64,000 bases of DNA from Olivibacter domesticus (GCF_900109575.1 NZ_FOAF01000009.1:124001-188000), one strand, 5' to 3'; counted from the first letter of the stretch, positions 45,505 to 55,605 are shown. The notes: generated by a model not told the origin, from the letters alone. A program made the numbers and translations.

Positions 45505-48216
45505 CTAAAAACTATTATAATAGTCGTTACGTTTTGTAAGTTTTAGATCTTGAAGAATAGAAGCTTTCACACGAATATTGAAGGTATAACTTCTGTATGT
45601 TCCAAAGGGAATCCATCCAAAAGACATATCCCAACAATGCAGATCGCGATATATATTAAATTGGGTTAAACTCATTTTTTTTGTTTGAAAATCATAACCG
45701 GAATTATATTGTATTTTCCATTTTGGTGTAACAGAAAGATCTCCATGTATATTGATTGTACTGGTTATATTAGACTTCGCAAATGGCTTGCTATATTGAA
45801 AACTAAAAGAAGCCGCGATGTTCCAAGGAATATTAAAATCAACAAAAGCGTTAGGGTCAGAACTTATACGGGCGAGCTCCTGCTGCTGCTCGGGCGTCAT
45901 ATTGGGTTTGTTCTTGTCCATCTCATTTAAATTATTATTTCTGCTTTTCGCAGCTTCAGGATTAAAGCTGAAGTCCATAGACAAACCAAACTGTGTTAAA
46001 CGCGCCAACTGCCCTCCTTTAATCGCATATTCATTGATCCGCCTATAACTTGGCATAGTGCTACCAGGTGTCGTTACCTCGACATAGCGATAAGGATCAA
46101 AAGATCCGTTAAAGTTTAAACCCAGTTTCTGATCAAATAAGGCCGTTCTGCCTGAAAAAGATATGTTGGAAAGGTTAAAAGAGTCTGCCACAAAATTATA
46201 GTTACCGCTAAAGGTTAACCCTTGTAAGATAGGTACTTTTTTAAAGCCCGTACCGGTAGTATCTTTATCGCTCTTTATTTTAGCTTCGATATTGTTATCA
46301 ATTGAAAAACCAATACCCATGGAACGCCCGGCACTAGGTGAACCATAAATCGCATTTTGAAAGATTGAATATTTGACAGGCCTTCCCTGATTATCTAAAA
46401 CAGGTGTACCATCGGCATAGCGTTGTTCTCTATAAAATCCAAAACGAGCATCGGAAAAATCAGGTCGGTAGTTAAAATTGACAGAAGGCGTGATCACGTG
46501 CCTCAATGCCGCTAATTTCCCTTTAAAGTTTTTTTGTCCGTAAACTTTTGTAGAAAACCCGGTTGAAAAACTATAATCGTATGCTCTGTTAAAACCTTGC
46601 ACGGTATCAATCCGTTCGACATAACCAGAAGGGTCATTATCAAAACGTTTACGCGTCGATTGAAAATACCATCTTTCGGTATAATTTAAACTGGTATTAA
46701 ACTGAAAATAGTTAGCTACATTTAAAGATAAGCTTACAGGAATGTTATGCTGTATACCATTTTGCATCTTCCCCAATGTTTCTTTTCTAAATAAAAGACT
46801 GTCAGGACTATTAATGGTGTTTTTACCTTGCATACTGTAACCTACAGTAAGTCTTTGATACCACTTTTGCTCACCTACCCGCTCTTTAGAATCAAAAGGG
46901 TTGAAAGTAGCCACATTTAAGTTGAAGGTAGGTAATTCTAAATTGATCTGGCCAGTACTAATGTCCTGTCTGTGACTTAAGCTTGATGTAAAATTAACTT
47001 TCCCGTCTGCGAATGTTTTACCATAAGCAATACTGGAAGACATGTTATTCCTGGTAATTTGATTGTAATCATAGGTACCACTAGCAGCTGTATTTGAAAA
47101 GAAACTACCTGTTCCTGCGTTAACAGAAGCACTAAAGGTTGTCCCAGGATTTGCTTCTTGCCGTTGTGAATGATTCCAGGTTATATTGAAATCCTTTGCC
47201 CTTGAAAAGCCGGGGGTGTTCTCTTCACCATTTTTGGTATAAGCGTAACGTAAACTAAATCCTCCATCATACTTATAATTCTTTTTATAACGCACCCTTG
47301 CATTTGCCTCCCACGACCCCTTGGTGTACAAATTACCTCGCAATTCTGCATCCCAATAATCATTTAAACCTATGTAGTATCCAGCATCACGCAAAAAGAA
47401 GCCACGGGAAAAATCTTCGCCGAAAGAAGGGAACAGAATACCTGATTGCCGTTTGTTGGTTTTTGGAAAAAAACCAAAGGGGATCATAACAAAACGTAAA
47501 GGCACCTGCTCTATCACCATGTAAGCACTTTTCGATACCACTTGATTTTCGGTCAGAATTACCCTACTCATCTGAATACCGAAATGTGTGTGCGGAAAAG
47601 GCAAATTACAGGTACTGTAAAAACCGTGCCTTATAAATTGCTCATTATATTCGTTCTTTTTGATTTCTCGCGCCTGAATAGATGCACCATCCATTTCAGT
47701 AAATACCCCGTAAGTCTTACCCTTCTTACTATCGAAATTAAAAATTAAAGAATCTACTGTTACAGGTGGGTCAGTTGCTGTCTTGAAGATAGGTCGTCCT
47801 CTATATTTACCGTTATGATCAATCAAACCGCTGGCAAACATTGTACGCGAATTATTATCAATCCGTATATAATCTGCCGTGAGCTCCATATCTTCATACT
47901 TGATTTTGGCATTACCATATAAATGTAGCTGATTATTTTTACGATCGGTGATAGTAGAATCTTCCGCATTACTGAGCACCATAGAGCTTATTCCCTGCCC
48001 GTCTCCTTTTTTAGTAGTATCGCGATTAACAGAATCCCTTGTAACGGAATCCATTACTACTGCTTCTCTTTTAACAGTATCTTGCACATTATTTAGCGGA
48101 CGTTTCAAACTATCCTGTACAATAAATTGCTGTCCTGAAGCCAAAATTGGCATCAATACCCCAAAAAGAAATAAAATAAGTTCAAAAAAAACGCTAACAG
48201 ACTTCAAATTTGACAA
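45505..48216 (-). CDS. lptD: LptD-like LPS-assembly outer-membrane protein
   Basis: Putative LPS-assembly translocon of the outer membrane, Bacteroidota type. A signal peptide (about residues 1-29) and a linker rich in VKR/DSV are followed by the OstA/LptA-like beta-jelly-roll (about 85-215; HLYGNAKIKYEDMELTADYIRIDNNSRTMFASG in pieces). A long beta-barrel domain runs to the C-terminus. The 903-aa length is usual for the phylum. It is divergent from the cell-wall amidase pair, and the neighbouring MCE protein also works in envelope lipid transport. Confidence 0.88.
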   Translation of the reverse strand: MSNLKSVSVFFELILFLFGVLMPILASGQQFIVQDSLKRPLNNVQDTVKREAVVMDSVTRDSVNRDTTKKGDGQGISSMVLSNAEDSTITDRKNNQLHLYGNAKIKYEDMELTADYIRIDNNSRTMFASGLIDHNGKYRGRPIFKTATDPPVTVDSLIFNFDSKKGKTYGVFTEMDGASIQAREIKKNEYNEQFIRHGFYSTCNLPFPHTHFGIQMSRVILTENQVVSKSAYMVIEQVPLRFVMIPFGFFPKTNKRQSGILFPSFGEDFSRGFFLRDAGYYIGLNDYWDAELRGNLYTKGSWEANARVRYKKNYKYDGGFSLRYAYTKNGEENTPGFSRAKDFNITWNHSQRQEANPGTTFSASVNAGTGSFFSNTAASGTYDYNQITRNNMSSSIAYGKTFADGKVNFTSSLSHRQDISTGQINLELPTFNLNVATFNPFDSKERVGEQKWYQRLTVGYSMQGKNTINSPDSLLFRKETLGKMQNGIQHNIPVSLSLNVANYFQFNTSLNYTERWYFQSTRKRFDNDPSGYVERIDTVQGFNRAYDYSFSTGFSTKVYGQKNFKGKLAALRHVITPSVNFNYRPDFSDARFGFYREQRYADGTPVLDNQGRPVKYSIFQNAIYGSPSAGRSMGIGFSIDNNIEAKIKSDKDTTGTGFKKVPILQGLTFSGNYNFVADSFNLSNISFSGRTALFDQKLGLNFNGSFDPYRYVEVTTPGSTMPSYRRINEYAIKGGQLARLTQFGLSMDFSFNPEAAKSRNNNLNEMDKNKPNMTPEQQQELARISSDPNAFVDFNIPWNIAASFSFQYSKPFAKSNITSTINIHGDLSVTPKWKIQYNSGYDFQTKKMSLTQFNIYRDLHCWDMSFGWIPFGTYRSYTFNIRVKASILQDLKLTKRNDYYNSF

Positions 48217-48428
48217 CGAATATTATTTTTGCAGTATATGAATTTTAAGGAGCCCAAAATTAATGAAAGCATTAACAGCTTGCAATAGCGATGATATTTT
48301 CATTCAACGTTTTCAATTTGTAATCGCTACAGCTTGAAAAACTTTTACAAAGGAAGCATTTATTAACAATATCATACAATAAGATTATCTTTATAGCATT
48401 AATATATTTAAATAAGAACGAAGTTTGG

Positions 48429-49301
48429 ATGATTAGATTTGTAACAAAACTTACCGCAGCTGTCTGTTTTATCATCTCATTACAGATACCAACGCAAAGT
48501 TTAGCTAATAAGTATGACAACCCCTATAAATTAAAAATTATTGTGATCGATGCAGGCCACGGTGGAAGAGATGGGAATACACATGGATCCTTTTCGAAGG
48601 AAAAAGACATAACGCTAGCGGTTGCCCTGAAACTAGGCAAAGCCATTGAAGAAGAGCTAAATGGTGTAAAAGTAATTTATACCAGAACCGATGATAGTTT
48701 TATAGAGCTTTATGAACGAATTGGAATAGCAAATAGAAACAAGGCCGATTTATTTATTTCCTTACATTGCAATTCGATGCCACATACCACTCGGCGTGTA
48801 GTAACCCGTTATGTTAGAAATAAACGTGGTAGAAAAGTACCTGTTTATAGATCGGTCTCTTCGCAGAATACCAGCGTAAAAGGAGTGGAAACTTTTGTTT
48901 CTGGTTTTGGCAGGTTAGACGAACAAGATGTTGCCATGCGCGAAAATGCCTCGATGCTGTTGGAAGAAAACTATCAGGAGAACTATGAAGGGTTTGACCC
49001 TAAGGATCCGGAGAGTTATATTGTATTTTCGTTGATGAAAAATCAATACCGCGACTTAAGTATTAAATTTGCAACTGTTATTCAAGAACAATATATTAAT
49101 GCCGGGAGAACTGATAGAGGTGTTAAAGAGCAAAGCCTTGCTGTATTAGCCAGAGCCGGTATGCCCGCCGTTTTGACAGAAATGGGCTTTATAAGTAATC
49201 CTGACGAGGAAGCATATATGAATTCCCCACAAGGACAAAAAGAAATTGTTGATAATTTAGTAAATGCCATTAAAAATTATAAAAAACAGATTGAGAACTG
49301 A
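48429..49301 (+). CDS. N-acetylmuramoyl-L-alanine amidase (Amidase_3), first of a pair
   Basis: Periplasmic zinc peptidoglycan amidase. A signal peptide (about residues 1-26) precedes the Amidase_3 domain: IVIDAGHGGRDG with zinc ligand His44, KDITLAVALKLGKAIE, LFISLHCNSM with the second His, and AVLTEMGFISNP with the catalytic Glu. An insert of about 100 residues between the second His and the last Glu (from RRVVTRYVRNKRG to FSLMKNQYRDLSIK) is shared with the next gene and is typical of Bacteroidota amidases. At 290 aa it is complete. Its stop overlaps the next start by one base (TGATG at 49299-49303). Confidence 0.94.
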   Translation: MIRFVTKLTAAVCFIISLQIPTQSLANKYDNPYKLKIIVIDAGHGGRDGNTHGSFSKEKDITLAVALKLGKAIEEELNGVKVIYTRTDDSFIELYERIGIANRNKADLFISLHCNSMPHTTRRVVTRYVRNKRGRKVPVYRSVSSQNTSVKGVETFVSGFGRLDEQDVAMRENASMLLEENYQENYEGFDPKDPESYIVFSLMKNQYRDLSIKFATVIQEQYINAGRTDRGVKEQSLAVLARAGMPAVLTEMGFISNPDEEAYMNSPQGQKEIVDNLVNAIKNYKKQIEN

Positions 49302-50179
49302 TGTATAATATTCGCTTATCCATTACCTTTTTAATTTTAGTATTAGTAAGTACACTATTTATTTCTGCGGCTCCACCTATGAAACCAAACGGGAAGCCTC
49401 AAGAGTATCGCATGAGAACCATCGTTATCGACGCTGGACATGGGGCTCATGACACAGGTGCTAAAGGACGCATATCTGTGGAAAAAGACGTTGCATTACA
49501 AGTTGCATTAAAATTGGGAAGAGCTATACAGCGCGACATGAAAGGAATTAATGTAATCTATACACGTACAACAGATACGTTCATCCCTCTCTATGAGCGC
49601 ATAGGCCTAGCTAACAGTAAAAAGGCTGACTTGTTTATATCTATACACTGCAACTCCATGCCAAATGTGAAGAAAAGAACAATTACTGGTTACAGGAGAA
49701 GAAACGGGAGGAGAGTTCCCATATACCGCACTACCAGTGTTCCTAACACAAGCACTAGAGGCACAGAAACATTTGTATCGGGATACGGCAGGCTGGACGA
49801 GCAAGATGCAGCGGTAAGAGAAAATGCTTCCATGTTATTAGAAGACAATTATAAAGATAACTACGAAGGCTTTGACCCAAAAGACCCGGAAAGTTACATT
49901 ATCTTTTCACTCATGAAAAATGCCTATCGTGATCAAAGTATCAAATTTGCGTCTTTTATTGAGGGGGAATATGTTAAAACTGGTCGTGGTAGCCGTGGCG
50001 TAAAAGAATTGAGCTTGGCGGTGCTAGCTCGGGCAGGAATGCCTGCTGTTTTGACGGAGATTGGGTTTATCAGCAATCCGGACGAAGAACGTTACTTAAA
50101 CTCCTCTAGCGGACAAGAAGAAGTAGTTAATAATTTATTAACTGCGATTAAAAGCTATAAAAAACAGACAGAGAATTAA
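49301..50179 (+). CDS. N-acetylmuramoyl-L-alanine amidase (Amidase_3), second of a pair
   Basis: Tandem paralogue of the preceding amidase. The signal peptide (about residues 1-24, ISAA end) is followed by IVIDAGHGAHDTG (zinc ligand His47), KDVALQVALKLGRAIQ, LFISIHCNSM and AVLTEIGFISNP. The same large insert is present (RRNGRRVPIYRTTSVPNTSTRG to DPKDPESYIIFSLMKNAYRD). At 292 aa it is close in length to the first, so duplication is recent enough to align end to end. Translational coupling implies balanced amounts. The MCE gene follows 79 bases on. Confidence 0.94.
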   Translation: MYNIRLSITFLILVLVSTLFISAAPPMKPNGKPQEYRMRTIVIDAGHGAHDTGAKGRISVEKDVALQVALKLGRAIQRDMKGINVIYTRTTDTFIPLYERIGLANSKKADLFISIHCNSMPNVKKRTITGYRRRNGRRVPIYRTTSVPNTSTRGTETFVSGYGRLDEQDAAVRENASMLLEDNYKDNYEGFDPKDPESYIIFSLMKNAYRDQSIKFASFIEGEYVKTGRGSRGVKELSLAVLARAGMPAVLTEIGFISNPDEERYLNSSSGQEEVVNNLLTAIKSYKKQTEN

Positions 50180-50258
50180 ACAAAACTATTATTTTGTTGT
50201 TCCAAGTAATGGATAAATGCCGTATAACATTATATTTACATTTCATTAAATAAAACGG

Positions 50259-51203
50259 ATGAGGATTTCTAACGAAACGAAAGTGGGAATTTTAGCCACT
50301 GTAGCCATTGCTGTTCTTATTATAGGATATAGTTTTTTAAAGGGAAATGATGTTTTTACAAGTGAAAATACTTTTTACGCCAGCTATGATAGAGTGGATG
50401 GTTTGAGTGTTTCTAAACCTGTAATGGTTAATGGGTATCAAATAGGTCGCGTTTCCAAAATGCAATTACAATCGAGCGGAAAAATTCTCACCGAATTTAA
50501 AATCAAACAAGATTATGCTATTCCGGCAAATACCATCGCCCGGATAGCTAGCACAGATCTATTGGGCGGAAAAGCTATCGTTTTCGAGCTAGGCGACAGC
50601 CCGACATATGCAAATGATGGTGATACATTAAGAGCAAACATTCAAAGAAATATTCTTGAACAGGTTGAACCTGTACAGAAAAAGGCTGAAGCCGTGGTAG
50701 CGGTGCTCGACTCAGTGTTGAGTTCTATTAATAATACAATAAATGCAGATTTCCAACACAACTTTAATCGTAGTATTGCAAGTATTGCTAATACGTTAAA
50801 TACCTTAGAGCATACCACAACGCAGGTAGATGCCATTGTTGGCACACAACGGACTAAACTTGCCAATATCTTAAGTAACGTAGAAGCCATTTCAGCCAAC
50901 TTCAAAAATAATGGCGATAAAATAACCAACATTTTGGGTAACCTAGAAAGTGTTAGTGACAAAGCGGCTAAAGCCGATTTTGAACGAACCATTAACAATG
51001 CGAATGCAGCTGTCGCTGATTTACAGAATATTGTAAATAATATAAACAGCGGTAAGGGCTCTGTAGGTTTATTGTTAAATGATGAGAAGCTTTATGATAA
51101 CCTAAATAATGCCTCGAAGAATTTAGACAATTTAATGATAGACTTAAAAGAGAATCCGAGCAGATATGTTCATTTCTCTATTTTTGGAAAAAAGAGAGAT
51201 TAA
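50259..51203 (+). CDS. MlaD-family MCE protein
   Basis: Periplasm-facing lipid-transport protein anchored in the inner membrane. An N-terminal TM helix (about residues 9-27, VGILATVAIAVLIIGYSFL) precedes one MCE domain (about 37-115; FYASYDRVDGLSVSKPVMVNGYQIGRV and the STDLLGGKAIVFELG block). A long helical, coiled-coil-like C-terminal region (about 125-300) rich in Asn, Ile and Leu repeats ends RYVHFSIFGKKRD, the typical Bacteroidota terminus. MlaE/F-type partners are not in view. The stop overlaps that of the convergent RNase Z gene. Confidence 0.9.
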   Translation: MRISNETKVGILATVAIAVLIIGYSFLKGNDVFTSENTFYASYDRVDGLSVSKPVMVNGYQIGRVSKMQLQSSGKILTEFKIKQDYAIPANTIARIASTDLLGGKAIVFELGDSPTYANDGDTLRANIQRNILEQVEPVQKKAEAVVAVLDSVLSSINNTINADFQHNFNRSIASIANTLNTLEHTTTQVDAIVGTQRTKLANILSNVEAISANFKNNGDKITNILGNLESVSDKAAKADFERTINNANAAVADLQNIVNNINSGKGSVGLLLNDEKLYDNLNNASKNLDNLMIDLKENPSRYVHFSIFGKKRD

Positions 51204-52111
51204 ATCTCAAATGTTTGCCCTTCTATAGCTAATGCGGTATTTGCAAACAATGTTTTACTTTCATCCAACAGTGGCTGCAAATCTTTATACCTCGCGGAGA
51301 AGTGGCCTATAAGAAGCTTATTTACGTTAACTGCATTAGCAATTTCGGCCGCCTGCAATGCTGTGGTATGAAAAGTTTCGGCAGCCCTATCTACCATCTC
51401 ATGTAAAAAGGTGGCTTCATGATAGAGTAAATCGACATCCTTTATATAAGGCCAGTAGCTTTCGGTATAAATGGTATCTGAACAGAATGCGTAACTTTTT
51501 GGTAACGCAGCAGGTATTGTTAGTTCACTGGCCTTATAAATCTTTCCAGACGGATCAGTGTAATCTATACCTTTTTTTATTAATGGATAATAACCAATTG
51601 GAATATCCAAGCCTTCTATTATTTCCTTATTTATACGGGGAAGACGTTGCTTTTCTTTGAAAACATAACCCGTACAGGGAATTCGATGACTTATTGGAAA
51701 ACTCGTAACCTCAAAATTACTATCAGCCAGTAGTTGCCTGGCTCCATCGGCCTTGGTGGCATGAAACACTAGGTTATACCTAAGTTGCGTTTCGGAATAA
51801 TGAAGCTGCAGATCTATTATTTCTTTTAATCCCGAAGGACCGAAGACATAAAGATCTTCCTTCCTTCCATTAAGATGCATGGACGAAATAAGCCCTACTA
51901 AGCCTAAATAGTGGTCACCATGAAGGTGCGATATAAAAACATATTTTATACGGTTTGCTTTAAAATTATATCGCTGCAATTGCAACTGTGTACCTTCACC
52001 ACAATCAATTAAACTTAAAACATCATTGCAGTTTAAAACTTGCGCCGTGTGATGCCTGCCATATAAAGGTGTTGCCGAATTGCTTCCTAAAATGGTTACT
52101 TCAAATCTCAT
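51200..52111 (-). CDS. rnz: Ribonuclease Z
   Basis: tRNA 3'-end processing endonuclease of the metallo-beta-lactamase fold. The zinc motif HLHGDH is at residues 62-67, with further ligands in SHRIPCTGYVF, CSDTIYTE and IGHFSARY (His in the last motif near 267). The RNase Z N-terminal start MRFEVTILGSNSATP is clear. At 303 aa it is the normal short form. The ATG overlaps the stop of the STAS gene by 4 bases (52108-52111), so the two are coupled. Confidence 0.95.
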   Translation of the reverse strand: MRFEVTILGSNSATPLYGRHHTAQVLNCNDVLSLIDCGEGTQLQLQRYNFKANRIKYVFISHLHGDHYLGLVGLISSMHLNGRKEDLYVFGPSGLKEIIDLQLHYSETQLRYNLVFHATKADGARQLLADSNFEVTSFPISHRIPCTGYVFKEKQRLPRINKEIIEGLDIPIGYYPLIKKGIDYTDPSGKIYKASELTIPAALPKSYAFCSDTIYTESYWPYIKDVDLLYHEATFLHEMVDRAAETFHTTALQAAEIANAVNVNKLLIGHFSARYKDLQPLLDESKTLFANTALAIEGQTFEI

Positions 52112-52497
52112 TCTTCATCTGTTGCCACCTGTCCTCTAAACTCTTTTTCTAATTCTTCCATAAAGATTAGATCTTCTGCTTCATCGGAACTTGGTACAAC
52201 ATGTAAAACATCCTTCAAATTAGACAATTCAATCAGTTGCATTATTTTTTTACTTGCACAGCAAATAACAAAAACACCCCCTGCTGCATGACACAGCCTA
52301 TGAGCTGTTAATGCACACCTTAATCCGGAAGTATCTGCGTCTTTTACCTGGGAAAGATCTAAAACAATATTTCTTTGGCCATCTGTATTCAACAATACAA
52401 ATTCAGATTTAATCTTGGGCGCTGTAACGCCATCTAAAACTGCTTCATGAGGAGTAATGACTACATAACGCTCATGTTTATCGATTGTGAATTTCAT
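52108..52497 (-). CDS. STAS-domain protein (anti-anti-sigma factor type)
   Basis: A 129-aa protein with one STAS domain (about residues 1-100; VITPHEAVLDGVTAPKIKSEF, NIVLDLSQVKDADTSGLRCALTAHRL with the phosphorylatable Ser in DTSGLR, and VFVICCASKKIMQLIELSNL). A short acidic tail follows. The frame is open from 52575, but that region overlaps purC and is not STAS-like, so ATG 52497 (MKFTIDKHERY) is used. It lies between purC and rnz on the same strand; a regulatory partner is not visible. Confidence 0.88.
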   Translation of the reverse strand: MKFTIDKHERYVVITPHEAVLDGVTAPKIKSEFVLLNTDGQRNIVLDLSQVKDADTSGLRCALTAHRLCHAAGGVFVICCASKKIMQLIELSNLKDVLHVVPSSDEAEDLIFMEELEKEFRGQVATDEE

Positions 52498-52522
52498 ACT
52501 TTTTAGTTTTTTAATCAGTTTC

Positions 52523-53479
52523 TTATAACAACTCCTGCAGGGCTTTATTGATATTGCCCTCCACCCTTTTCTCAATATCTTTTATGTCGTAGCGAATAAA
52601 CTTTTCTCCGGTTATATGCTCATAAAGTTCGATATATCTTTCGGAAATAGAAGCTACTAATTCATCATTCATTTCAGGCACGTTTTGCCCTTCTTTACCT
52701 TGAAAGCCATTTTCAATTAACCATTTGCGGACAAATTCTTTCGAGAGTTGTCGCTGGGGCTTACCTTCACGTTGTAATTCTTCGTAACCTTCTTTATAAA
52801 AATATCTTGATGAATCAGGCGTGTGAATTTCATCAATAAGATAAATTTCATTGCCTATTTTTCCAAATTCATATTTTGTATCCACCAATATCAATCCTTG
52901 GGCGTGAGCAATTTCAGTTCCACGATTAAAAAGTGCTTTTGTAAATTTCTCCAGCTGCACATAATCTTCTTCGCTAACTATATTTTGGCGAAGAATTTCT
53001 ACCCGTGAAATATCTTCATCATGCCCTATTGCAGCCTTTGTTGTAGGAGTAATAATGGGAGCTGGCAGTTTATCATTTTCCTTTAATCCATCCGGGAGCT
53101 TCTCACCGCATACTTCACGTTTCCCTGCAGCATACTCCCGCCAAGCATGTCCAGAAAGATATCCGCGAATAACCATTTCTACTTTAAAAGGCGCAGCAAT
53201 TTTCCCTATCGTTGCGCTAGGGTCTGGCACATCGATCACCCAATTGGGCAAAATATCTTCCGTAGCTTTTAAAAATTTAGCCGCTATTTGATTAAGCACT
53301 TGTCCTTTATAAGGAATGGCTCTTGGAAGCACTACATCAAAAGCCGATATACGGTCTGACACTACCATTGCCAAAAATTTATTATCTATGGTATATACAT
53401 CACGTACCTTCCCTTTATAAAAAGCCGTTTGATGCGGAAAATTAAAATTTGTTTCTTTTATTGCGTTCACTGTATTCAA
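52523..53479 (-). CDS. purC: Phosphoribosylaminoimidazole-succinocarboxamide synthase (SAICAR synthetase)
   Basis: De novo purine biosynthesis: joins CAIR and aspartate with ATP to give SAICAR. Motifs of the long (eukaryote/Bacteroidota) form are visible: [49 protein letters not shown] in pieces (about residues 21-70), [14 protein letters not shown] (about 103-116), [11 protein letters not shown] (about 196-206) and [12 protein letters not shown] (about 216-227). At 318 aa it is full length. It is followed by the STAS and rnz genes on the same strand; phoH lies just upstream. Confidence 0.96.
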   Translation of the reverse strand: MNTVNAIKETNFNFPHQTAFYKGKVRDVYTIDNKFLAMVVSDRISAFDVVLPRAIPYKGQVLNQIAAKFLKATEDILPNWVIDVPDPSATIGKIAAPFKVEMVIRGYLSGHAWREYAAGKREVCGEKLPDGLKENDKLPAPIITPTTKAAIGHDEDISRVEILRQNIVSEEDYVQLEKFTKALFNRGTEIAHAQGLILVDTKYEFGKIGNEIYLIDEIHTPDSSRYFYKEGYEELQREGKPQRQLSKEFVRKWLIENGFQGKEGQNVPEMNDELVASISERYIELYEHITGEKFIRYDIKDIEKRVEGNINKALQELL

Positions 53480-53525
53480 TTAAAAATTCAAAAGTAAAAA
53501 ATAAAAAGGCCATCTATCAACCAAC

Positions 53526-53560
53526 ATTGGCTAATTGTCTAATTTCCAAATTGGCTAATT
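53526..53560. repeat. Short intergenic direct repeat
   Basis: ATTGGCTAATT occurs at 53526-53536 and again at 53550-53560, separated by GTCTAATTTCCAA. It lies between the purC start and the phoH stop. Similar strings occur in Sphingobacteriaceae intergenic DNA in my recollection; function unknown. Confidence 0.6.
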
Positions 53561-53562
53561 AG

Positions 53563-54525
53563 CTAGATATCGCCGTAGGCCTCCAATATTCTTTTTACCA
53601 GTTTATGCCTCACTACATCTCCCCCACTCAAATAAATAATATCAATTCCCTCAATATTATCTAACAATTTAATTGCACCATTAAGACCCGACTGTTGTTT
53701 TTTAGGTAAGTCTATCTGTGTCACGTCACCCGTCACAATAAATTTAGCTGTGGGTCCCATACGTGTTAAAAACATTTTCAGCTGCATCTCTGTCGCATTC
53801 TGCGCCTCATCTAAAATAACAAAGCAATTGTCTAAGGTTCTCCCCCGCATGAAAGCTAACGGAGCAACTTCAATTGTACGGTTTTCCAAATAAAGTTTCA
53901 ATTTCTCTGCCGGGATCATATCATCCAATGCATCGTAAAGCGGTCTTAAATAAGGATCCACTTTTTCTTTTAAATCACCAGGAAGAAACCCTAAGTTCTC
54001 CCCAGCTTCTACCGCTGGCCGCGTTAATATGATACGTTTTACTTCTTTATTACGTAATGCTCTTACCGCCAAAGCAACAGCTGTATATGTTTTACCTGTA
54101 CCAGCAGGTCCAATGGCAAATAGTATGTCATTTTTCAAGATGCTATCAACCATTTTCCGCTGATTGGCCGTACGGGCCTTCACAACTATGCCGTTTGGTC
54201 CAAAAACAATCGGTTCACCACTAAATGGTGCTGCAGCCTTTTCGACAACACTTTGGGCAGCCATTACCGCCGGAGTAGCACCCAATATTGTTTCTATGTC
54301 ATTATAATTTATATGGTTAAACTTTTCTAAATGATTTAAAACAGCTCCAAATTTAGTTCTGAAAATACCACTTTCTTCTTCATCACCCAACACCTTCAAT
54401 TCTGTTCCGCGCGCCACCAGCTTTAACTTAGGAAAATATTTTCTAATAAGTTCGAAATGTTCGTTTTGAGCACCCCACAATAAGGCGGGATCTACATGTT
54501 CTAGTGTTATTCGTAATTCGTTCAA
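53563..54525 (-). CDS. phoH: PhoH-like ATPase (YbeZ type)
   Basis: ATP-binding protein of the PhoH family, linked to RNA metabolism and ribosome-related functions. An N-terminal KH-like extension (about residues 1-100) precedes the P-loop domain: Walker A GPAGTGKT (139-146), RPAVEAGENLGFLPGDLKEKV (about 172-192), Walker B-like CFVILDEAQNAT and sensor FIVTGDVTQIDLP, then GLNGAIKLLDNI. At 320 aa it matches the family. It is a single transcript start: the upstream gene is divergent. Confidence 0.94.
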   Translation of the reverse strand: MNELRITLEHVDPALLWGAQNEHFELIRKYFPKLKLVARGTELKVLGDEEESGIFRTKFGAVLNHLEKFNHINYNDIETILGATPAVMAAQSVVEKAAAPFSGEPIVFGPNGIVVKARTANQRKMVDSILKNDILFAIGPAGTGKTYTAVALAVRALRNKEVKRIILTRPAVEAGENLGFLPGDLKEKVDPYLRPLYDALDDMIPAEKLKLYLENRTIEVAPLAFMRGRTLDNCFVILDEAQNATEMQLKMFLTRMGPTAKFIVTGDVTQIDLPKKQQSGLNGAIKLLDNIEGIDIIYLSGGDVVRHKLVKRILEAYGDI

Positions 54526-54803
54526 ATTCTGTATTTAATTAATTTATGTTACCAGTGCTAACGGTTCTTCTATTTTTCTTTCGCATTGTACGGTAATTGC
54601 TTAATGGATTTTTTATATTTTTGGAAATATTCGCAACTAAATATGAAAAAATCATGCTAGGTTTGCACCTTTAAATCCCTACGCAAGATTACTAATTATA
54701 GCGCATAAAAAAAAGTATTATGCAATAATAGGAAATCCTGTGTAAGTCGTAAAATTATGTATATACGCAGGGAATTATGGATAAAGCGGACTGAGATATA
54801 GAT

Positions 54804-55586
54804 ATGGGCATTATTACGTTAACTACTGATTTAGGACACAAAGATTTTTACCAGGCAGCGCTTAAGGGCAGCATCATTAGCCTATATCCAACTGTACGAC
54901 TAGTAGATATTTCTCATGATATTGCTCCCTTTAATATTCAACAAGCTGCTTTCGTGTTAAAGAATGCGTATAAATATTTCCCAAAAGATACCGTGCATTT
55001 AATTGGTATCGATTCTGTTTTCAATAAGGACACACGTTATTTAGCGGTAAAACATAAAGGTCACTATTTTGTAGGGGCTGATAATGGCATTTTCTCGCTA
55101 CTTTTTGAAGATATACCGGAAAAGGCTGTAGAGCTAAATATTATGCAGGATCTCAAATTTCTCCATTTTCCACTTACAGACATATTTGCCAAAGCGGCTA
55201 CTCATTTGGCAAAGGGAGGAACGATGGAGGATATTGGGGACTTAGTCGAATCTTTGGTAAAAAGAGTTGTTATACAACCTATTATTGATGGCAGTACCAT
55301 TCGTGGCAGTGTTATATATATCGACTCTTTCCAGAATGTTATTACAAATATTAATAAAGAGCTATTTAATCAAATACAAAAAAATAGAAATTTCGAACTT
55401 TTCTTTCGACGAAATGAATCGATAAAACACTTGAGCTGGCACTACAATGAAGTGCCCGAAGGAGAAAAATTATGTCTCTTTGGCATCAGTAATCACTTAG
55501 AGATTGCCATTAATAAAGGAAATGCGAGCGGGTTGCTTGGACTACAAGTTGGCGATATTATTCGAATAGAATTTAAAGAAAGATAG
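54804..55586 (+). CDS. SAM hydroxide adenosyltransferase (DUF62 family)
   Basis: S-adenosyl-L-methionine hydrolase of the DUF62/fluorinase-like fold, splitting SAM with hydroxide to adenosine and methionine. The N-terminal domain has ITLTTDLGHKDFYQAALKGSI (about residues 3-23, catalytic Asp), FVGADNGIFSLLF (about 89-101, adenosine-binding) and PLTDIFAKAATHLAKG. The C-terminal beta domain has GSVIYIDSFQNVITNI (about 168-183). At 260 aa it is complete. The small membrane protein gene follows by 19 bases. Confidence 0.92.
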   Translation: MGIITLTTDLGHKDFYQAALKGSIISLYPTVRLVDISHDIAPFNIQQAAFVLKNAYKYFPKDTVHLIGIDSVFNKDTRYLAVKHKGHYFVGADNGIFSLLFEDIPEKAVELNIMQDLKFLHFPLTDIFAKAATHLAKGGTMEDIGDLVESLVKRVVIQPIIDGSTIRGSVIYIDSFQNVITNINKELFNQIQKNRNFELFFRRNESIKHLSWHYNEVPEGEKLCLFGISNHLEIAINKGNASGLLGLQVGDIIRIEFKER

Positions 55587-55605
55587 TTAAAAAACAAATT
55601 GCACA

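Noticed and set aside
48236-48286. A 16-codon rightward frame between lptD and the first amidase
   Set aside because: Too short, with no conservation evidence; the TATTTTTG upstream lacks a properly spaced -33 TTG.
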